Counted from the first letter of the stretch, positions 1-7,741 are shown. The stretch is 23,268 nt of DNA from Sodaliphilus sp050873765 (GCA_050873765.1 JBNMJK010000041.1:1-23268); one strand, 5' to 3'. Numbers and translations are program-made. The notes: generated by a model not told the origin, from the sequence alone.

Positions 1-715
1 CATCAGCACTATCTACAGCAAGTACACGAGCATCAACGGTGTGTTTGCCCGTGTCAACAATACCATTTTTCAGTTCGGCTTTACCTACAAATGCGCGCAT
101 TTTGTCGATTGTAGGCAACATGCGCATTGTGAAGTCGATATTCCCCAGCGCTAAGTGGTGGGCATTGATGCGCCAAGGCTTCGCAGCTGCGGTATCGGGA
201 GTTTCTTTTGCCTTGTAGGGATAGGAGGTGAGCACCACTCTTCCTCCGTTCAGTTCACCATCAAGCAAATTAAGCACGCGGTGCTTCATATCCAAATCAG
301 TACCCAGCAGTTTGCAATGGCTCACATTGGCAGCCAGCACCATAGAAGAGTCGGCAGAAAGCAGGTGGTAATAGCCATTCACAAGTTCGGCATCACCAAT
401 TTTAAAGTTCAAATCAAGCAGGGGCTGAAGTTCTACGCCTGCCACAAATTTCTCGGCTCGCACCATGGTGTCGCCATTGGCCTCCACCACGCTCAACCCA
501 TCGATACTCAAATCCAGAGGAAACTTCAGCAATATGCGGTCGAGCTTAATATCCAGCCCAGTGGCACTGCTTGCGTATTCGCAGGCATAATCCTTCACCA
601 AATTCTGCACCCAAGGCAGGTAAAGACTGAACGGCAAAATAATCAGAAGCACCACCAAAGCCACAAAGGCCTTCAGTGTGCGACGCGCAATTTTATTTTT
701 TATGAAGTGATGCAC
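1..715 (-). CDS. tamB: TamB-like translocation/assembly module protein, N-terminal part (runs off the window)
   Basis: An open frame on the minus strand runs from a GTG at 715 to the window edge with no stop, giving about 238 residues. An in-frame TAG lies a few codons upstream of the GTG and no ATG lies between, so GTG is the likely start. The protein begins with a short basic segment and one hydrophobic helix (about residues 16-33), followed by YLPWVQNLVKDYACEYAS and then IKLDRILLKFPLDLSIDGLSV. This order of one N-terminal anchor, 'P-x-VQ' and then AsmA/TamB-type strand repeats is typical of Bacteroidota TamB-like proteins, which are usually well over 1,000 residues. These are inner-membrane-anchored proteins that span the periplasm and serve envelope biogenesis (lipid transport or outer-membrane protein assembly). 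The C-terminal DUF490 domain, which would clinch the call, is outside the window. Confidence 0.75.
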   Translation of the reverse strand, partial: MHHFIKNKIARRTLKAFVALVVLLIILPFSLYLPWVQNLVKDYACEYASSATGLDIKLDRILLKFPLDLSIDGLSVVEANGDTMVRAEKFVAGVELQPLLDLNFKIGDAELVNGYYHLLSADSSMVLAANVSHCKLLGTDLDMKHRVLNLLDGELNGGRVVLTSYPYKAKETPDTAAAKPWRINAHHLALGNIDFTMRMLPTIDKMRAFVGKAELKNGIVDTGKHTVDARVLAVDSAD

Positions 716-837
716 TTGTAATCTACACTAAAAGAGGGTCGTTTGCCCACATTTGACCAATGCCAACAAATGACCAACATATTTTACAAATTTACGAATT
801 TTCAGACAACAAATCCAAATACGAATACATTTTTTTG

Positions 838-845
838 TAACTTTG
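838..845 (+). promoter_or_regulatory. Bacteroidota-type -7 promoter element
   Basis: TAACTTTG matches the phylum's TAnnTTTG -7 element. Transcription would start near 851, about 15 nt before the ATG at 867. No clear TTG lies 20 bp upstream. The promoter position argues against the TTG at 843 as the translation start of the downstream gene. Confidence 0.6.
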
Positions 846-866
846 CAATTGAAAAATATAGGCTTT

Positions 867-1490
867 ATGAAGGTATTACTCATCAATGGCAGCCCACACG
901 TGAAAGGCTGCACTGCCACTGCACTTCAAGAAGTGGCCAAATCGCTTAACGAATGTGGAATCGACACAAAAATATCATGGATAGGCAGCAAGCCCATTTC
1001 GGGGTGCGTGGCTTGCGGCTACTGCAAAAGCGCCGGCCACTGCGCCATCGACACCGACATGGTGAACGTGATTGGCGCTGAGCTGGACAAGTTCGACGGC
1101 TTCGTGTTTGGCAGCCCAGTGTACTTTGCAAGCCCCAATGGCGCGATGCTGGCCTTTATGGACCGTCTGTTCTACTCGCACAAACGTAGCTTGGCGTTCA
1201 AGCCTGCCGCTGCAGTGGTGAGCTGCCGCCGTGGCGGAGCCAGCAGTTCTTTCGATGCGCTGAACAAATATTTCACTATCAGCAATATGCCAGTGGTAAG
1301 CTCCACCTACTGGAACAGCGTGCATGGCAACACGCCCGATGAAGTGAAGCAAGATTTGGAAGGACTGCAAGTGATGCGTAATCTGGGCAAGAACATGGCT
1401 TGGCTTCTCAAGAGCATTGAGGCCGGTAAAAACGCCGGCATTTCGCTGCCAGCAACGGAAACCGAGGCGAAAACCAATTTTATCAGATAA
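867..1490 (+). CDS. Flavodoxin-fold NAD(P)H-dependent oxidoreductase (iron-sulfur flavoprotein-like)
   Basis: The product has 207 residues and starts MKVLLINGSPH. GSPH (8-11) is the FMN phosphate-binding loop of the NADPH-dependent FMN reductase / flavodoxin_2 superfamily, and GSPVYF (82-87) is the second flavin-contacting loop. Between them sit four cysteines, C47, C50, C53 and C59, spaced CX2CX2CX5C. That is the compact motif described for [4Fe-4S]-containing iron-sulfur flavoproteins, so the protein may hold a cluster besides FMN. A longer frame from a TTG at 843 exists, but the promoter covers that codon and the family begins at the short first strand, so I chose ATG 867. Physiological substrate is unknown. 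It stands alone in a short gap after the divergent TamB-like gene, and 72 nt before the DUF5715 gene. Confidence 0.85.
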   Translation: MKVLLINGSPHVKGCTATALQEVAKSLNECGIDTKISWIGSKPISGCVACGYCKSAGHCAIDTDMVNVIGAELDKFDGFVFGSPVYFASPNGAMLAFMDRLFYSHKRSLAFKPAAAVVSCRRGGASSSFDALNKYFTISNMPVVSSTYWNSVHGNTPDEVKQDLEGLQVMRNLGKNMAWLLKSIEAGKNAGISLPATETEAKTNFIR

Positions 1491-1562
1491 GCGCACAGCA
1501 GCACACATCTAATCCATAAGATATTTTTTATACAACATTTACGCTACTACACATATAGGGAA

Positions 1563-2213
1563 ATGAAAAGACTTATTTATATAGCCGTTGCAGCCACCGT
1601 GCTTTTTGCATGCAACAATGGCCAAGACAACAGCGCGGAGAAGAAGGAGGAGGCAAAAGCAGAAAAGGAATTCAGATATAACGACTACAACGACACCCAA
1701 ATTCCTGCTGCGGAAAAATATGGCATCACACCTATAACCGACCGTCAAACAAAATTCGAGACGGTGAAAGAACTGGAGAAAGTGGAGTCGGACGACTCGG
1801 TGCTCATCATTGAGCCACTCACCCACTCTGTGCCTTACCTCACCCACAATGCCAAGGCACTGCTTATGGAGATAGCGCACAGTTTTCAGGATTCGCTTGC
1901 CGCTCGGGGTGCGCGCCGCTACTGCATACACGTCACATCGATGCTCCGCACCCTCAACGATGTGAAAAACCTGGTGAAGCGCAACAACAACGCCACAGAG
2001 AAGTCGGCCCACAGCTATGCCACCACTTTCGACATTGCGCACAACAACTTCTATCCCAGTAAAAAGTACGATAAAGCACCTGGAAAAGACCTGTCAAATA
2101 AAGAACTGAAATATCTTTTAGGACACATTCTCTACCGCCTGCGAATGCAGAAAAAATGCTGGGTGCTGATGGAGGAGAACCAAAAATGCTACCACATCAC
2201 CGTGAATAGCTGA
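1563..2213 (+). CDS. DUF5715 family lipoprotein, M15 (VanY/DacA-like) peptidase fold
   Basis: A 216-residue predicted lipoprotein. The first 17 residues form a signal peptide with lipobox LFAC (C17), followed by a Gln/Glu/Lys-rich linker. The core TSMLRTLNDVKNL (125-137) and SAHSYATTFD (148-157) resembles the M15 zinc peptidase pattern S-x-H-x-x-G-x-A-x-D, with H150 and D157 as probable metal ligands, R129 as the conserved upstream Arg and H211 near the C-terminus as a candidate third ligand. The Gly and Ala of the motif are Ala and Thr here. M15 enzymes cut D-amino-acid bonds in peptidoglycan peptides, and whether this protein keeps activity cannot be told from sequence. It ends 8 nt before the convergent tatC stop and shares a small hairpin with it. 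Confidence 0.8.
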   Translation: MKRLIYIAVAATVLFACNNGQDNSAEKKEEAKAEKEFRYNDYNDTQIPAAEKYGITPITDRQTKFETVKELEKVESDDSVLIIEPLTHSVPYLTHNAKALLMEIAHSFQDSLAARGARRYCIHVTSMLRTLNDVKNLVKRNNNATEKSAHSYATTFDIAHNNFYPSKKYDKAPGKDLSNKELKYLLGHILYRLRMQKKCWVLMEENQKCYHITVNS

Positions 2214-2225
2214 TTTCAAAATCAG
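2210..2225. terminator. Small hairpin shared by convergent genes
   Basis: CTGATT (2210-2215) pairs with AATCAG (2220-2225) around a 4-nt loop. The stem includes parts of both stop codons (DUF5715 gene at 2211-2213, tatC at 2222-2224). TTTTC follows on the plus strand. With only 6 bp it is weak, but it is the only candidate terminator between the two convergent genes. Confidence 0.4.
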
Positions 2226-3052
2226 TTTTCGGTGGCAGTCTTTGGCTTAACGAGAAATGCGCTCATTTCATAAAGCAAATATATGGGCAAGAACACTACA
2301 GAAAGTGTGAACGGGTCGCCGGTAGGAGTGATAACTGCGGCAAGAATCAGCAGAATCACAATGGCATGCCTGCGGTATTTCTTGAAAAACTCACGGTGCA
2401 GTATGCCTATTTTCCCTAACAGCCAGGCCAGCAATGGCATTTCAAACACAATGCCCATAATGAAGATGAGCATCAAGAAAGTGTCCATATAGCTGTCGAG
2501 TGAAATTTGATTGGGCACAAGTTCACTAACATGATAATCGGCCAAAAAACGCAGCGTAATCGGGAACACGATAAAGTAGCCCACAGCCAGTCCAAGCAAA
2601 AACATCACATTGCCAATGGCGAATGCTTTCTTAAAACCCTTTTTCTCATTCGGGTACAAGGCTGGACTCACAAAGGTCCACAAGAAGTAGAGCATCACTG
2701 GAAAGGTGACAACCAATGCCAACCAGAACGACGACGACATGTGAATGAAAAATTGGGAAGCCAGCTGTATGTTGATCAGCTTCACCTCAAAGCCGTCTGT
2801 GGTAAACTGTGGCAAGGAGGGAATACCTGCGGTGATACCTGCAAAAATGCGGTATAGCACAAAGTCGCCTCGGCACGGCGCAAGAATCACCTTGTCGAAA
2901 ATATCGGGCATATACACAAACAGCACACTCGCCACCACCACAAGAGTCACCACCATTTTGATGAGCACTGCCCTTAGGGCATCCACATGATCCCAAAGCG
3001 ACATTTGGTCAAGTTGTTTACTGTTTTCTTGTTTGCTGTCTTCGTCGGCCAT
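2222..3052 (-). CDS. tatC: Twin-arginine translocase subunit TatC
   Basis: A 276-residue inner-membrane protein with six predicted membrane helices. TatC binds twin-arginine signal peptides and, with TatA, forms the pore that exports folded proteins. Family marks are the N-terminal SLWDHVDALRAVL (18-30), the FPVMLYFLWTFVSPALYPNEKK stretch around 117-138 with the conserved Glu at 136, VGYFIVFP (157-164), FEMP (203-206) and ITPTGDPFTL (241-250) before the last helix. A periplasmic insert at about 60-95 is longer than in E. coli TatC, as is usual for Bacteroidota. I chose the ATG at 3052 (MADEDSK) and not the upstream 3103 start, because the extra 17 residues are not family-like. It lies downstream of tatA with a 166-nt gap holding a palindromic repeat. 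No tatB is present. Confidence 0.95.
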   Translation of the reverse strand: MADEDSKQENSKQLDQMSLWDHVDALRAVLIKMVVTLVVVASVLFVYMPDIFDKVILAPCRGDFVLYRIFAGITAGIPSLPQFTTDGFEVKLINIQLASQFFIHMSSSFWLALVVTFPVMLYFLWTFVSPALYPNEKKGFKKAFAIGNVMFLLGLAVGYFIVFPITLRFLADYHVSELVPNQISLDSYMDTFLMLIFIMGIVFEMPLLAWLLGKIGILHREFFKKYRRHAIVILLILAAVITPTGDPFTLSVVFLPIYLLYEMSAFLVKPKTATEN

Positions 3053-3134
3053 TTTTTTTTGATTGTACAAATCAAATACGCATATTTTGTGATGAATACA
3101 CATTTACCTACTCACATAAATTAGGGCACACCTT

Positions 3135-3160
3135 TAGAGACGCGGCATATCACGTCCCTA
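3135..3160. repeat. REP-like imperfect palindrome between tatA and tatC
   Basis: A 26-nt imperfect palindrome with arms TAGAGACGCGG and ACGTCCCTA can form a hairpin of about 9-10 pairs with two mismatches. Its core GACGCGGCAT recurs at the extreme right end of the window (about 23255-23264), where the sequence is cut off. Two occurrences suggest a dispersed intergenic palindromic repeat. It could also attenuate or stabilise tat mRNA. Confidence 0.5.
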
Positions 3161-3218
3161 CTCTTTAATTACCAGCTTCAGCCCCCTTTATATTAATTTA
3201 TGGGTAAGTAAATTGTTA

Positions 3219-3455
3219 TTATTTGTCCTTCTTAGAATTGAGGGCGGAAAGGTCGTCGTCGGAGGAAGATTTTTTGATTTCGTCTTCCACTTCGTTGAGC
3301 CCCTGCTTGAAACTCTTCACGCCTTTGCCCACGCCTTTCATCAACTCTGGAATTTTTTTCCCGCCAAAAAGCAGCAGTATCACAAACACAATCACGATGA
3401 TTTCGCCTGTGCCAAGATTGCCAAGCAATAATAATATCGAGTTCAACATATTCAT
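3219..3455 (-). CDS. tatA: Sec-independent protein translocase subunit TatA
   Basis: A 78-residue protein with one N-terminal membrane helix (about residues 5-29), the hinge FGGKKIPEL (30-38), an amphipathic helix MKGVGKGVKSFKQGL (39-53) and a short acidic, polar tail. This is the standard TatA/E architecture. TatA oligomers form the variable pore in the Tat pathway. The gene lies upstream of tatC in the same direction, with its own -7 promoter element at 3494-3501. Either Met1 (3455) or Met3 (3449) could start translation, which makes no functional difference. The upstream leader contains a short tandem AACAAAAT run (about 3460-3480). Confidence 0.95.
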   Translation of the reverse strand: MNMLNSILLLLGNLGTGEIIVIVFVILLLFGGKKIPELMKGVGKGVKSFKQGLNEVEDEIKKSSSDDDLSALNSKKDK

Positions 3456-3493
3456 TCTTTGTTATTTTGTTATTTTGTTCGTAACTATTTCTA

Positions 3494-3501
3494 CAAAGTT
3501 A
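3494..3501 (-). promoter_or_regulatory. tatA -7 promoter element
   Basis: On the minus strand TAACTTTG matches TAnnTTTG. Transcription would start around 3487, giving a leader of about 32 nt before the tatA start. No TTG is found at the usual 19-20 bp distance upstream. Confidence 0.55.
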
Positions 3502-3741
3502 GCATTTTTTTCGCCAATAGAAAAGCCCGCAAAAAAATCAGTGTATTCGTTTTCTGCCTTTGCTGGCATTAATGTTTATGGTAAAAATGCTTTCACGAAC
3601 TAAAGCACATATACACCATCACTCCTAAATCACTGTTAATCAGACTATAGATATTGTATAATCGACTCATGATTACTATAGGCCGACGTTTATTAATGAA
3701 ATTTTTCTGAAATAGATGTGTGCAAGGTTAAAAGTTTTTAT

Positions 3742-3749
3742 TAACTTTG
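3742..3749 (+). promoter_or_regulatory. fabD -7 promoter element
   Basis: TAACTTTG followed by C matches the Bacteroidota -7 consensus. The predicted transcript begins near 3756, about 36 nt before the fabD ATG. Confidence 0.6.
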
Positions 3750-3791
3750 CCCAAAATATAGAAAAATTTCTTTAATTTAAATATTACGAAT

Positions 3792-4670
3792 ATGAAAGCA
3801 TTTGTATTTCCTGGACAAGGCGCACAGTTCGTGGGTATGGGCAAAGACCTTTACGAGAACAACGCTGAAGCTAAAGAAATGTTTGAAAAAGCTAATGAGG
3901 TGCTCGGTTTCCGCATCACCGACCTCATGTTTGAAGGCACAGAAGAAGATCTTAAGCAAACTAAGGTCACACAACCTGCCGTATTCCTCCACTCTGTGAT
4001 TTTGGCAAAGACTCTCGGCGACGAGTTCAAGCCCGATATGGTGGCCGGCCACTCACTTGGTGAATTCTCAGCCCTTGTGGCTGCCGGTGGTCTCTCATTT
4101 GTAGATGGCCTGAAACTTGTAGAGGCCCGTGCGCTCGCTATGCAGAAGGCATGTGAGGCCACTCCTTCTACTATGGCCGCTATCATTGGCCTACCCGATG
4201 AGAAGGTGGAAGAAATCTGCGCCACCATCGACGGTGTGTGCATTCCTGCCAACTACAACTGCCCCGGACAGGTGGTGATTTCTGGCACATTTGATGCCAT
4301 TGAGGCCGCTTGCGCAAAATTCAAGGAAGCTGGTGCAAAACGTGCACTTCCACTGAAGGTGGGTGGCGCATTCCACTCTCCACTGATGGAACCCGCCCGC
4401 GAGGAATTGGAGAAAGCTATTCACGAAGCTAACTTCTCTACTCCTATTTGTCCTATTTATCAAGATGTTGACGCTCTTCCTCACACCGACCCAGAAGAAA
4501 TCAAAGCCAACCTCATCAAGCAACTCACTGCTCCTGTTCGCTGGAGCCAAATCATGGCCAAGATGAAGGAAGACGGCATGACCGAGGCTGTGGAAGTAGG
4601 TCCTGGCAAAGTGCTTCAAGGCTTGATTGGCCGCACTTACCGCGACGTTACCGTTTCTGGCCGTCAGTAA
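3792..4670 (+). CDS. fabD: Malonyl-CoA:ACP transacylase (ACP S-malonyltransferase) FabD
   Basis: This 292-residue cytosolic enzyme transfers malonyl from CoA to acyl carrier protein, supplying extender units to fatty acid synthesis. Visible active-site features are GQGAQ (8-12), the nucleophile elbow GHSLGE with S88, the carboxylate-binding Arg in EARALAM (R113), the conserved NCPGQVVISG loop (156-165) and the catalytic His in GAFHSPLM (H195). Length and order match the family. The gene is monocistronic, with its own promoter at 3742 and a terminator at 4713-4749, and is not in a fab operon here. Its frequent use of GCT and TCT codons differs mildly from neighbours, as expected for a well-expressed housekeeping gene. 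Confidence 0.97.
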   Translation: MKAFVFPGQGAQFVGMGKDLYENNAEAKEMFEKANEVLGFRITDLMFEGTEEDLKQTKVTQPAVFLHSVILAKTLGDEFKPDMVAGHSLGEFSALVAAGGLSFVDGLKLVEARALAMQKACEATPSTMAAIIGLPDEKVEEICATIDGVCIPANYNCPGQVVISGTFDAIEAACAKFKEAGAKRALPLKVGGAFHSPLMEPAREELEKAIHEANFSTPICPIYQDVDALPHTDPEEIKANLIKQLTAPVRWSQIMAKMKEDGMTEAVEVGPGKVLQGLIGRTYRDVTVSGRQ

Positions 4671-4712
4671 TCCCTGCTGCTCCACTTGCGAGCATCAATA
4701 AATTCATATAAT

Positions 4713-4749
4713 GCACTGTTCTTGCCACTCTGGCGAGGCAGTGCTTTTT
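4713..4749 (+). terminator. Rho-independent terminator after fabD
   Basis: GCACTG (4713-4718) pairs with CAGTGC (4739-4744), with a nested CTTGCC/GGCGAG pairing inside, followed directly by TTTTT (4745-4749). Confidence 0.85.
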
Positions 4750-4785
4750 ATTGGGCAAATGGATATGGGTAAAATAAAAATTAAG

Positions 4786-4793
4786 TAACTTTG
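4786..4793 (+). promoter_or_regulatory. -7 promoter element for the antiporter gene
   Basis: TAACTTTG matches TAnnTTTG. It lies after the fabD terminator and would give a leader of about 117 nt before the ATG at 4917. I see no known riboswitch fold in that leader. Confidence 0.5.
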
Positions 4794-4916
4794 CAATGGG
4801 CATGGAATGAGCGCAAGCAAGAACAGGTGCACCAAGGCGCACTCACTTCTCTATTTTGAGCCTTGCCCTCCACTACATTTGTGAAATTATAACCCTTTAC
4901 ATCATATTTATATCAA

Positions 4917-5891
4917 ATGGATTATCTACTTCTAATTATAGGTTTAGCCTTGCTGCTTGCAGGCGCCAACTACTTGGTGGACTCGTCGGTGGCGATTGCC
5001 AAACGCGCTAATGTGTCGAACTTCATTATTGGGCTTACCATTGTGGGCATAGGCACCAGCGCTCCGGAGCTTTTTGTGTCAATACAGTCGGCACTCACAG
5101 GACATGGCGATATAGCCATGGGCAACGTGGTGGGCAGCAATATCACCAACGAGCTTCTTATCCTTGGTCTGGCGGCCATTATATGCCCATTCTCCATTGA
5201 GCGGCAAACGCACCGTTCCGACATACCCTTCGGCATCTTTGCCGCCGTACTCCTCACCCTATTTGTGAACGACAGCTGGAATCCCGGTATTGAGGACAAC
5301 ACCCTCTCTCGCCTCGATGGCGGGGTGCTGCTCATCATCTTCATCGTGTATATCGTTTACACGCTTTTCACTAAGGCTAAAAACCCGCAACAGGCTAAAG
5401 ACGATATGGAAAACGAAACGCAGTCGCCATTAATAGGCAAAAAGCCTTTACTGCTCTGGGGCATTGCGGCGGTGTCGCTCGGGGCACTCCTCGGTGGCGG
5501 ACAACTATTCCTCAACGCCACTATCAGCCTTGCCAAGGCATGGGGAATGAGTGAAGCCGTGATTTCTATCACAATTGTGGCTGTGGGCACTTCATTGCCT
5601 GAGCTCATCACCTCTGTGATGGCCGCATGCAAGCACAATCCTCAACTGGCTCTTGGCAATATTTTAGGCAGCAACGTGTTCAACATACTCATGATTTTAG
5701 GCATCACCTCCTCCATTAAGCCTATCACTGTGGTGGGCGTGAACACGGTGGATTACTTAGTGATGATTGGCGCAGCAGTGGGCACATATATCGTGACCTA
5801 CACCTTCAAAAAGAAGATGTTCGACCGCACTGAGGGTGTAGTGTTTGTGCTTTGTTACTTTGCCTACACCGCTTATTTATTAATGCGATAA
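4917..5891 (+). CDS. Calcium/sodium antiporter (CaCA family, YrbG/CaxA-like)
   Basis: A 324-residue inner-membrane protein of about ten helices that exchanges Na+ (or H+) for Ca2+. The two inverted alpha repeats that form the ion path are clear: GTSAPELFVSIQSAL (46-60) with GNVVGSNITN (69-78), and GTSLPELITSVMAA (224-237) with GNILGSNVFN (247-256). The acidic ion ligands are E51 and E229. A polar loop (about 153-176) separates the halves, as in the family. In the first repeat the usual GSNIFN reads GSNITN, a small deviation. No partner genes are nearby and it appears monocistronic, with no obvious terminator before the bcp gene. Confidence 0.95.
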   Translation: MDYLLLIIGLALLLAGANYLVDSSVAIAKRANVSNFIIGLTIVGIGTSAPELFVSIQSALTGHGDIAMGNVVGSNITNELLILGLAAIICPFSIERQTHRSDIPFGIFAAVLLTLFVNDSWNPGIEDNTLSRLDGGVLLIIFIVYIVYTLFTKAKNPQQAKDDMENETQSPLIGKKPLLLWGIAAVSLGALLGGGQLFLNATISLAKAWGMSEAVISITIVAVGTSLPELITSVMAACKHNPQLALGNILGSNVFNILMILGITSSIKPITVVGVNTVDYLVMIGAAVGTYIVTYTFKKKMFDRTEGVVFVLCYFAYTAYLLMR

Positions 5892-5967
5892 TTAATCCTT
5901 TCACAGCTGCTGAAGTCGCATAACAAACGAAAGCAGAAACCCAAAAACTTATTAAAATTAAAAAATA

Positions 5968-6414
5968 ATGAATATCGGCGACAAAATTCCAGAAGTGCTC
6001 GGCACCGACTCCCTTGGCCACGAGGTGAAATCAAGCGATTTCGCTGGAAAAAAACTGGTTATCTATTTTTATCCAAAAGACAACACTCCCGGCTGCACTG
6101 CCGAGGCTTGCAGCATTAGCGCCGGATACAGCGCGCTCCGTAAAGCCGGCTACGAAATTATAGGGGTGAGCAAAGACAGTATGGCTTCGCATCAGAAATT
6201 CGCAGCAAAGCACAATCTGCCTTTCACCCTCATTGCCGACACCGACCTGAAGCTCAACGAGACCTTCGGTGTGTGGAAAGAGAAGAAAATGTGTGGGCGC
6301 ACCTATATGGGCACGGTCCGCACCACCTTCGTGACCAACGAGGAAGGCGTGATCACCCACATCATCAACAAGGTGAACACGAAAGATGCAGCCAACCAAA
6401 TTTTAGCACTGTAG
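5968..6414 (+). CDS. bcp: Thioredoxin-dependent thiol peroxidase, BCP/PrxQ-type peroxiredoxin
   Basis: A 148-residue cytosolic peroxiredoxin that reduces H2O2 and organic hydroperoxides with electrons from thioredoxin. The signature PKDNTPGCTAEAC (36-48) places the peroxidatic Cys at 43 and the resolving Cys at 48, the CX4C arrangement of PrxQ proteins. The conserved Arg is R118 in GTVRTTF. A third Cys (C109) is not part of the standard mechanism. The stop codon lies 3 nt before the start of the DUF5103 gene, so the two are probably co-transcribed, although the functions look unrelated. Confidence 0.96.
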   Translation: MNIGDKIPEVLGTDSLGHEVKSSDFAGKKLVIYFYPKDNTPGCTAEACSISAGYSALRKAGYEIIGVSKDSMASHQKFAAKHNLPFTLIADTDLKLNETFGVWKEKKMCGRTYMGTVRTTFVTNEEGVITHIINKVNTKDAANQILAL

Positions 6415-6417
6415 CCT

Positions 6418-7683
6418 ATGCGCCTGCACTTTTGTTCTACCGCTTTTTGCCTGATTTTGGCAATCTCTACATTCGCTCAGAAAGTGGATACCGAGATTCG
6501 GATAATCAATAAAAACGTACATTCACTGAAGGTGGCGCCTGTGGACAAGCCCTATGGCGTGCCCATTCTCACCCTTGGCGAAAGCGACCAATTGAATGTG
6601 AATTTCGACTTGATTGACTACGATGTGCATTACCTGCGCTACAGCATCAAGCACTGCAACGCCGACTGGCAGCCATCACAGTTGATAGAAAGCGAGTATG
6701 TGAGCGGATTCAACCAGTCAGACATCACCGACTATGCTCAAAGTGAAGGCACTTTCACCCACTACTTCAACTATAATTTCACGCTCCCCAATGAGGATAT
6801 GCAAATATTGAAGAGTGGCAATTACCTGCTGTCGGTGTATGAGCAGGACAATCCGGAAAACGTGCTGTTTCAAACGCGCTTCTATGTGTGCGAACACACA
6901 GTGAATGTGGCTGTGGAGACTACTTCTCGCACCGATATTGACTACAACAATGCGCACCAGCAGGTGAGTTTTGAAGTGTCGTACAAGCCAGGTGCCATCA
7001 AGACCCCTTACGAGGAACTGACCGCCATCGTGACACAGAACTCGCGCACCGACAACGCCGTGCAAGTGAACAGGCCAATGATGGTGGGCGGCAACAAGGT
7101 GACCTACGACCACATTCCATCGCTCATCTTCAACGCCGGCAATGAATACCGGAGAATGGAGACGGTGAATGTGAACTCCCTGAACATGGGCGTGAGCAAG
7201 ATTGAATACTTTGAGCCTTACTACCATGCCACCGTGGCCACGGATATGCCACGGGCTAAAACACAATACCTCTACGACCAAACCCAGTATGGACGCTTCA
7301 CAATAAGGAACGCCGAGGCCACCGACAGCCGCACCCAGGCCGACTACATCATCACGCACTTCACGCTTGCACCCGATGAAATTCTGCCTAAAGGAAAAAT
7401 TCACATTCAAGGCGAATTCACGCAAGGGCTCCCCTCTTCCGCCACCTTGATGCACTATGAGCCAGAAAGCGGCAGCTACACTTGCGACTTGATGCTCAAG
7501 CAAGGGCACTATAATTACCAATACCTGTTCGTGCCTGACGGCACCGAGACGGGACAGACTTCATATATTGAAGGCGACAAATATCAAACCATCAACGAAT
7601 ATTTAGTGAAGGTTTACGACAGGCCCATGGGCGAACGCTATGATCATTTAGTGGGCTACGGAATAGCATATTCTGGCAAATAA
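6418..7683 (+). CDS. DUF5103 family secreted protein (type IX secretion plug-like)
   Basis: A 421-residue exported protein. Residues 1-20 form a signal peptide ending in STFA, before QKVD. The region around residues 75-135 (HCNADWQPS, EYVSGFNQSDITDY, then YNFTLPNEDMQIL) matches the conserved core of the DUF5103 family, which is largely Bacteroidota-specific. From family knowledge, members of this Pfam family include the Plug protein that seals the SprA translocon of the type IX secretion system. That would place it in the periplasm or at the inner face of the outer membrane. No other T9SS gene is in the window, so the role here is inferred from family alone. The gene follows bcp by 3 nt. Confidence 0.85.
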   Translation: MRLHFCSTAFCLILAISTFAQKVDTEIRIINKNVHSLKVAPVDKPYGVPILTLGESDQLNVNFDLIDYDVHYLRYSIKHCNADWQPSQLIESEYVSGFNQSDITDYAQSEGTFTHYFNYNFTLPNEDMQILKSGNYLLSVYEQDNPENVLFQTRFYVCEHTVNVAVETTSRTDIDYNNAHQQVSFEVSYKPGAIKTPYEELTAIVTQNSRTDNAVQVNRPMMVGGNKVTYDHIPSLIFNAGNEYRRMETVNVNSLNMGVSKIEYFEPYYHATVATDMPRAKTQYLYDQTQYGRFTIRNAEATDSRTQADYIITHFTLAPDEILPKGKIHIQGEFTQGLPSSATLMHYEPESGSYTCDLMLKQGHYNYQYLFVPDGTETGQTSYIEGDKYQTINEYLVKVYDRPMGERYDHLVGYGIAYSGK

Positions 7684-7687
7684 TACC

Positions 7688-7695
7688 TATATTTG
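7688..7695 (+). promoter_or_regulatory. -7 promoter element for nfnA-nfnB
   Basis: TATATTTG matches TAnnTTTG. It starts 5 nt after the DUF5103 stop codon and would give a leader of about 40 nt before the ATG at 7742. No TTG is visible 20 bp upstream. Confidence 0.45.
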
Positions 7696-7741
7696 TAGTA
7701 ACGATTGTATTTGTGTAAGAAAAGGAAATTATCGACAAACA

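Larger units (their letters stand above)
3456..3791. other. Divergent intergenic region tatA / fabD
   Basis: This 336-nt AT-rich gap contains no credible ORF. It holds the tatA promoter element at its left side and the fabD promoter element at its right side. The middle (about 3600-3720) has an imperfect inverted repeat around TATAATC and GATTACTATA (about 3657-3680) of unknown meaning, and nothing else I can recognise. Confidence 0.5.

Noticed and set aside
155..721. 188-codon plus-strand ORF at the left end
   Set aside because: It is the antisense shadow of the TamB-like gene, which has a membrane anchor and family-like sequence on the minus strand and no stop to the window edge.
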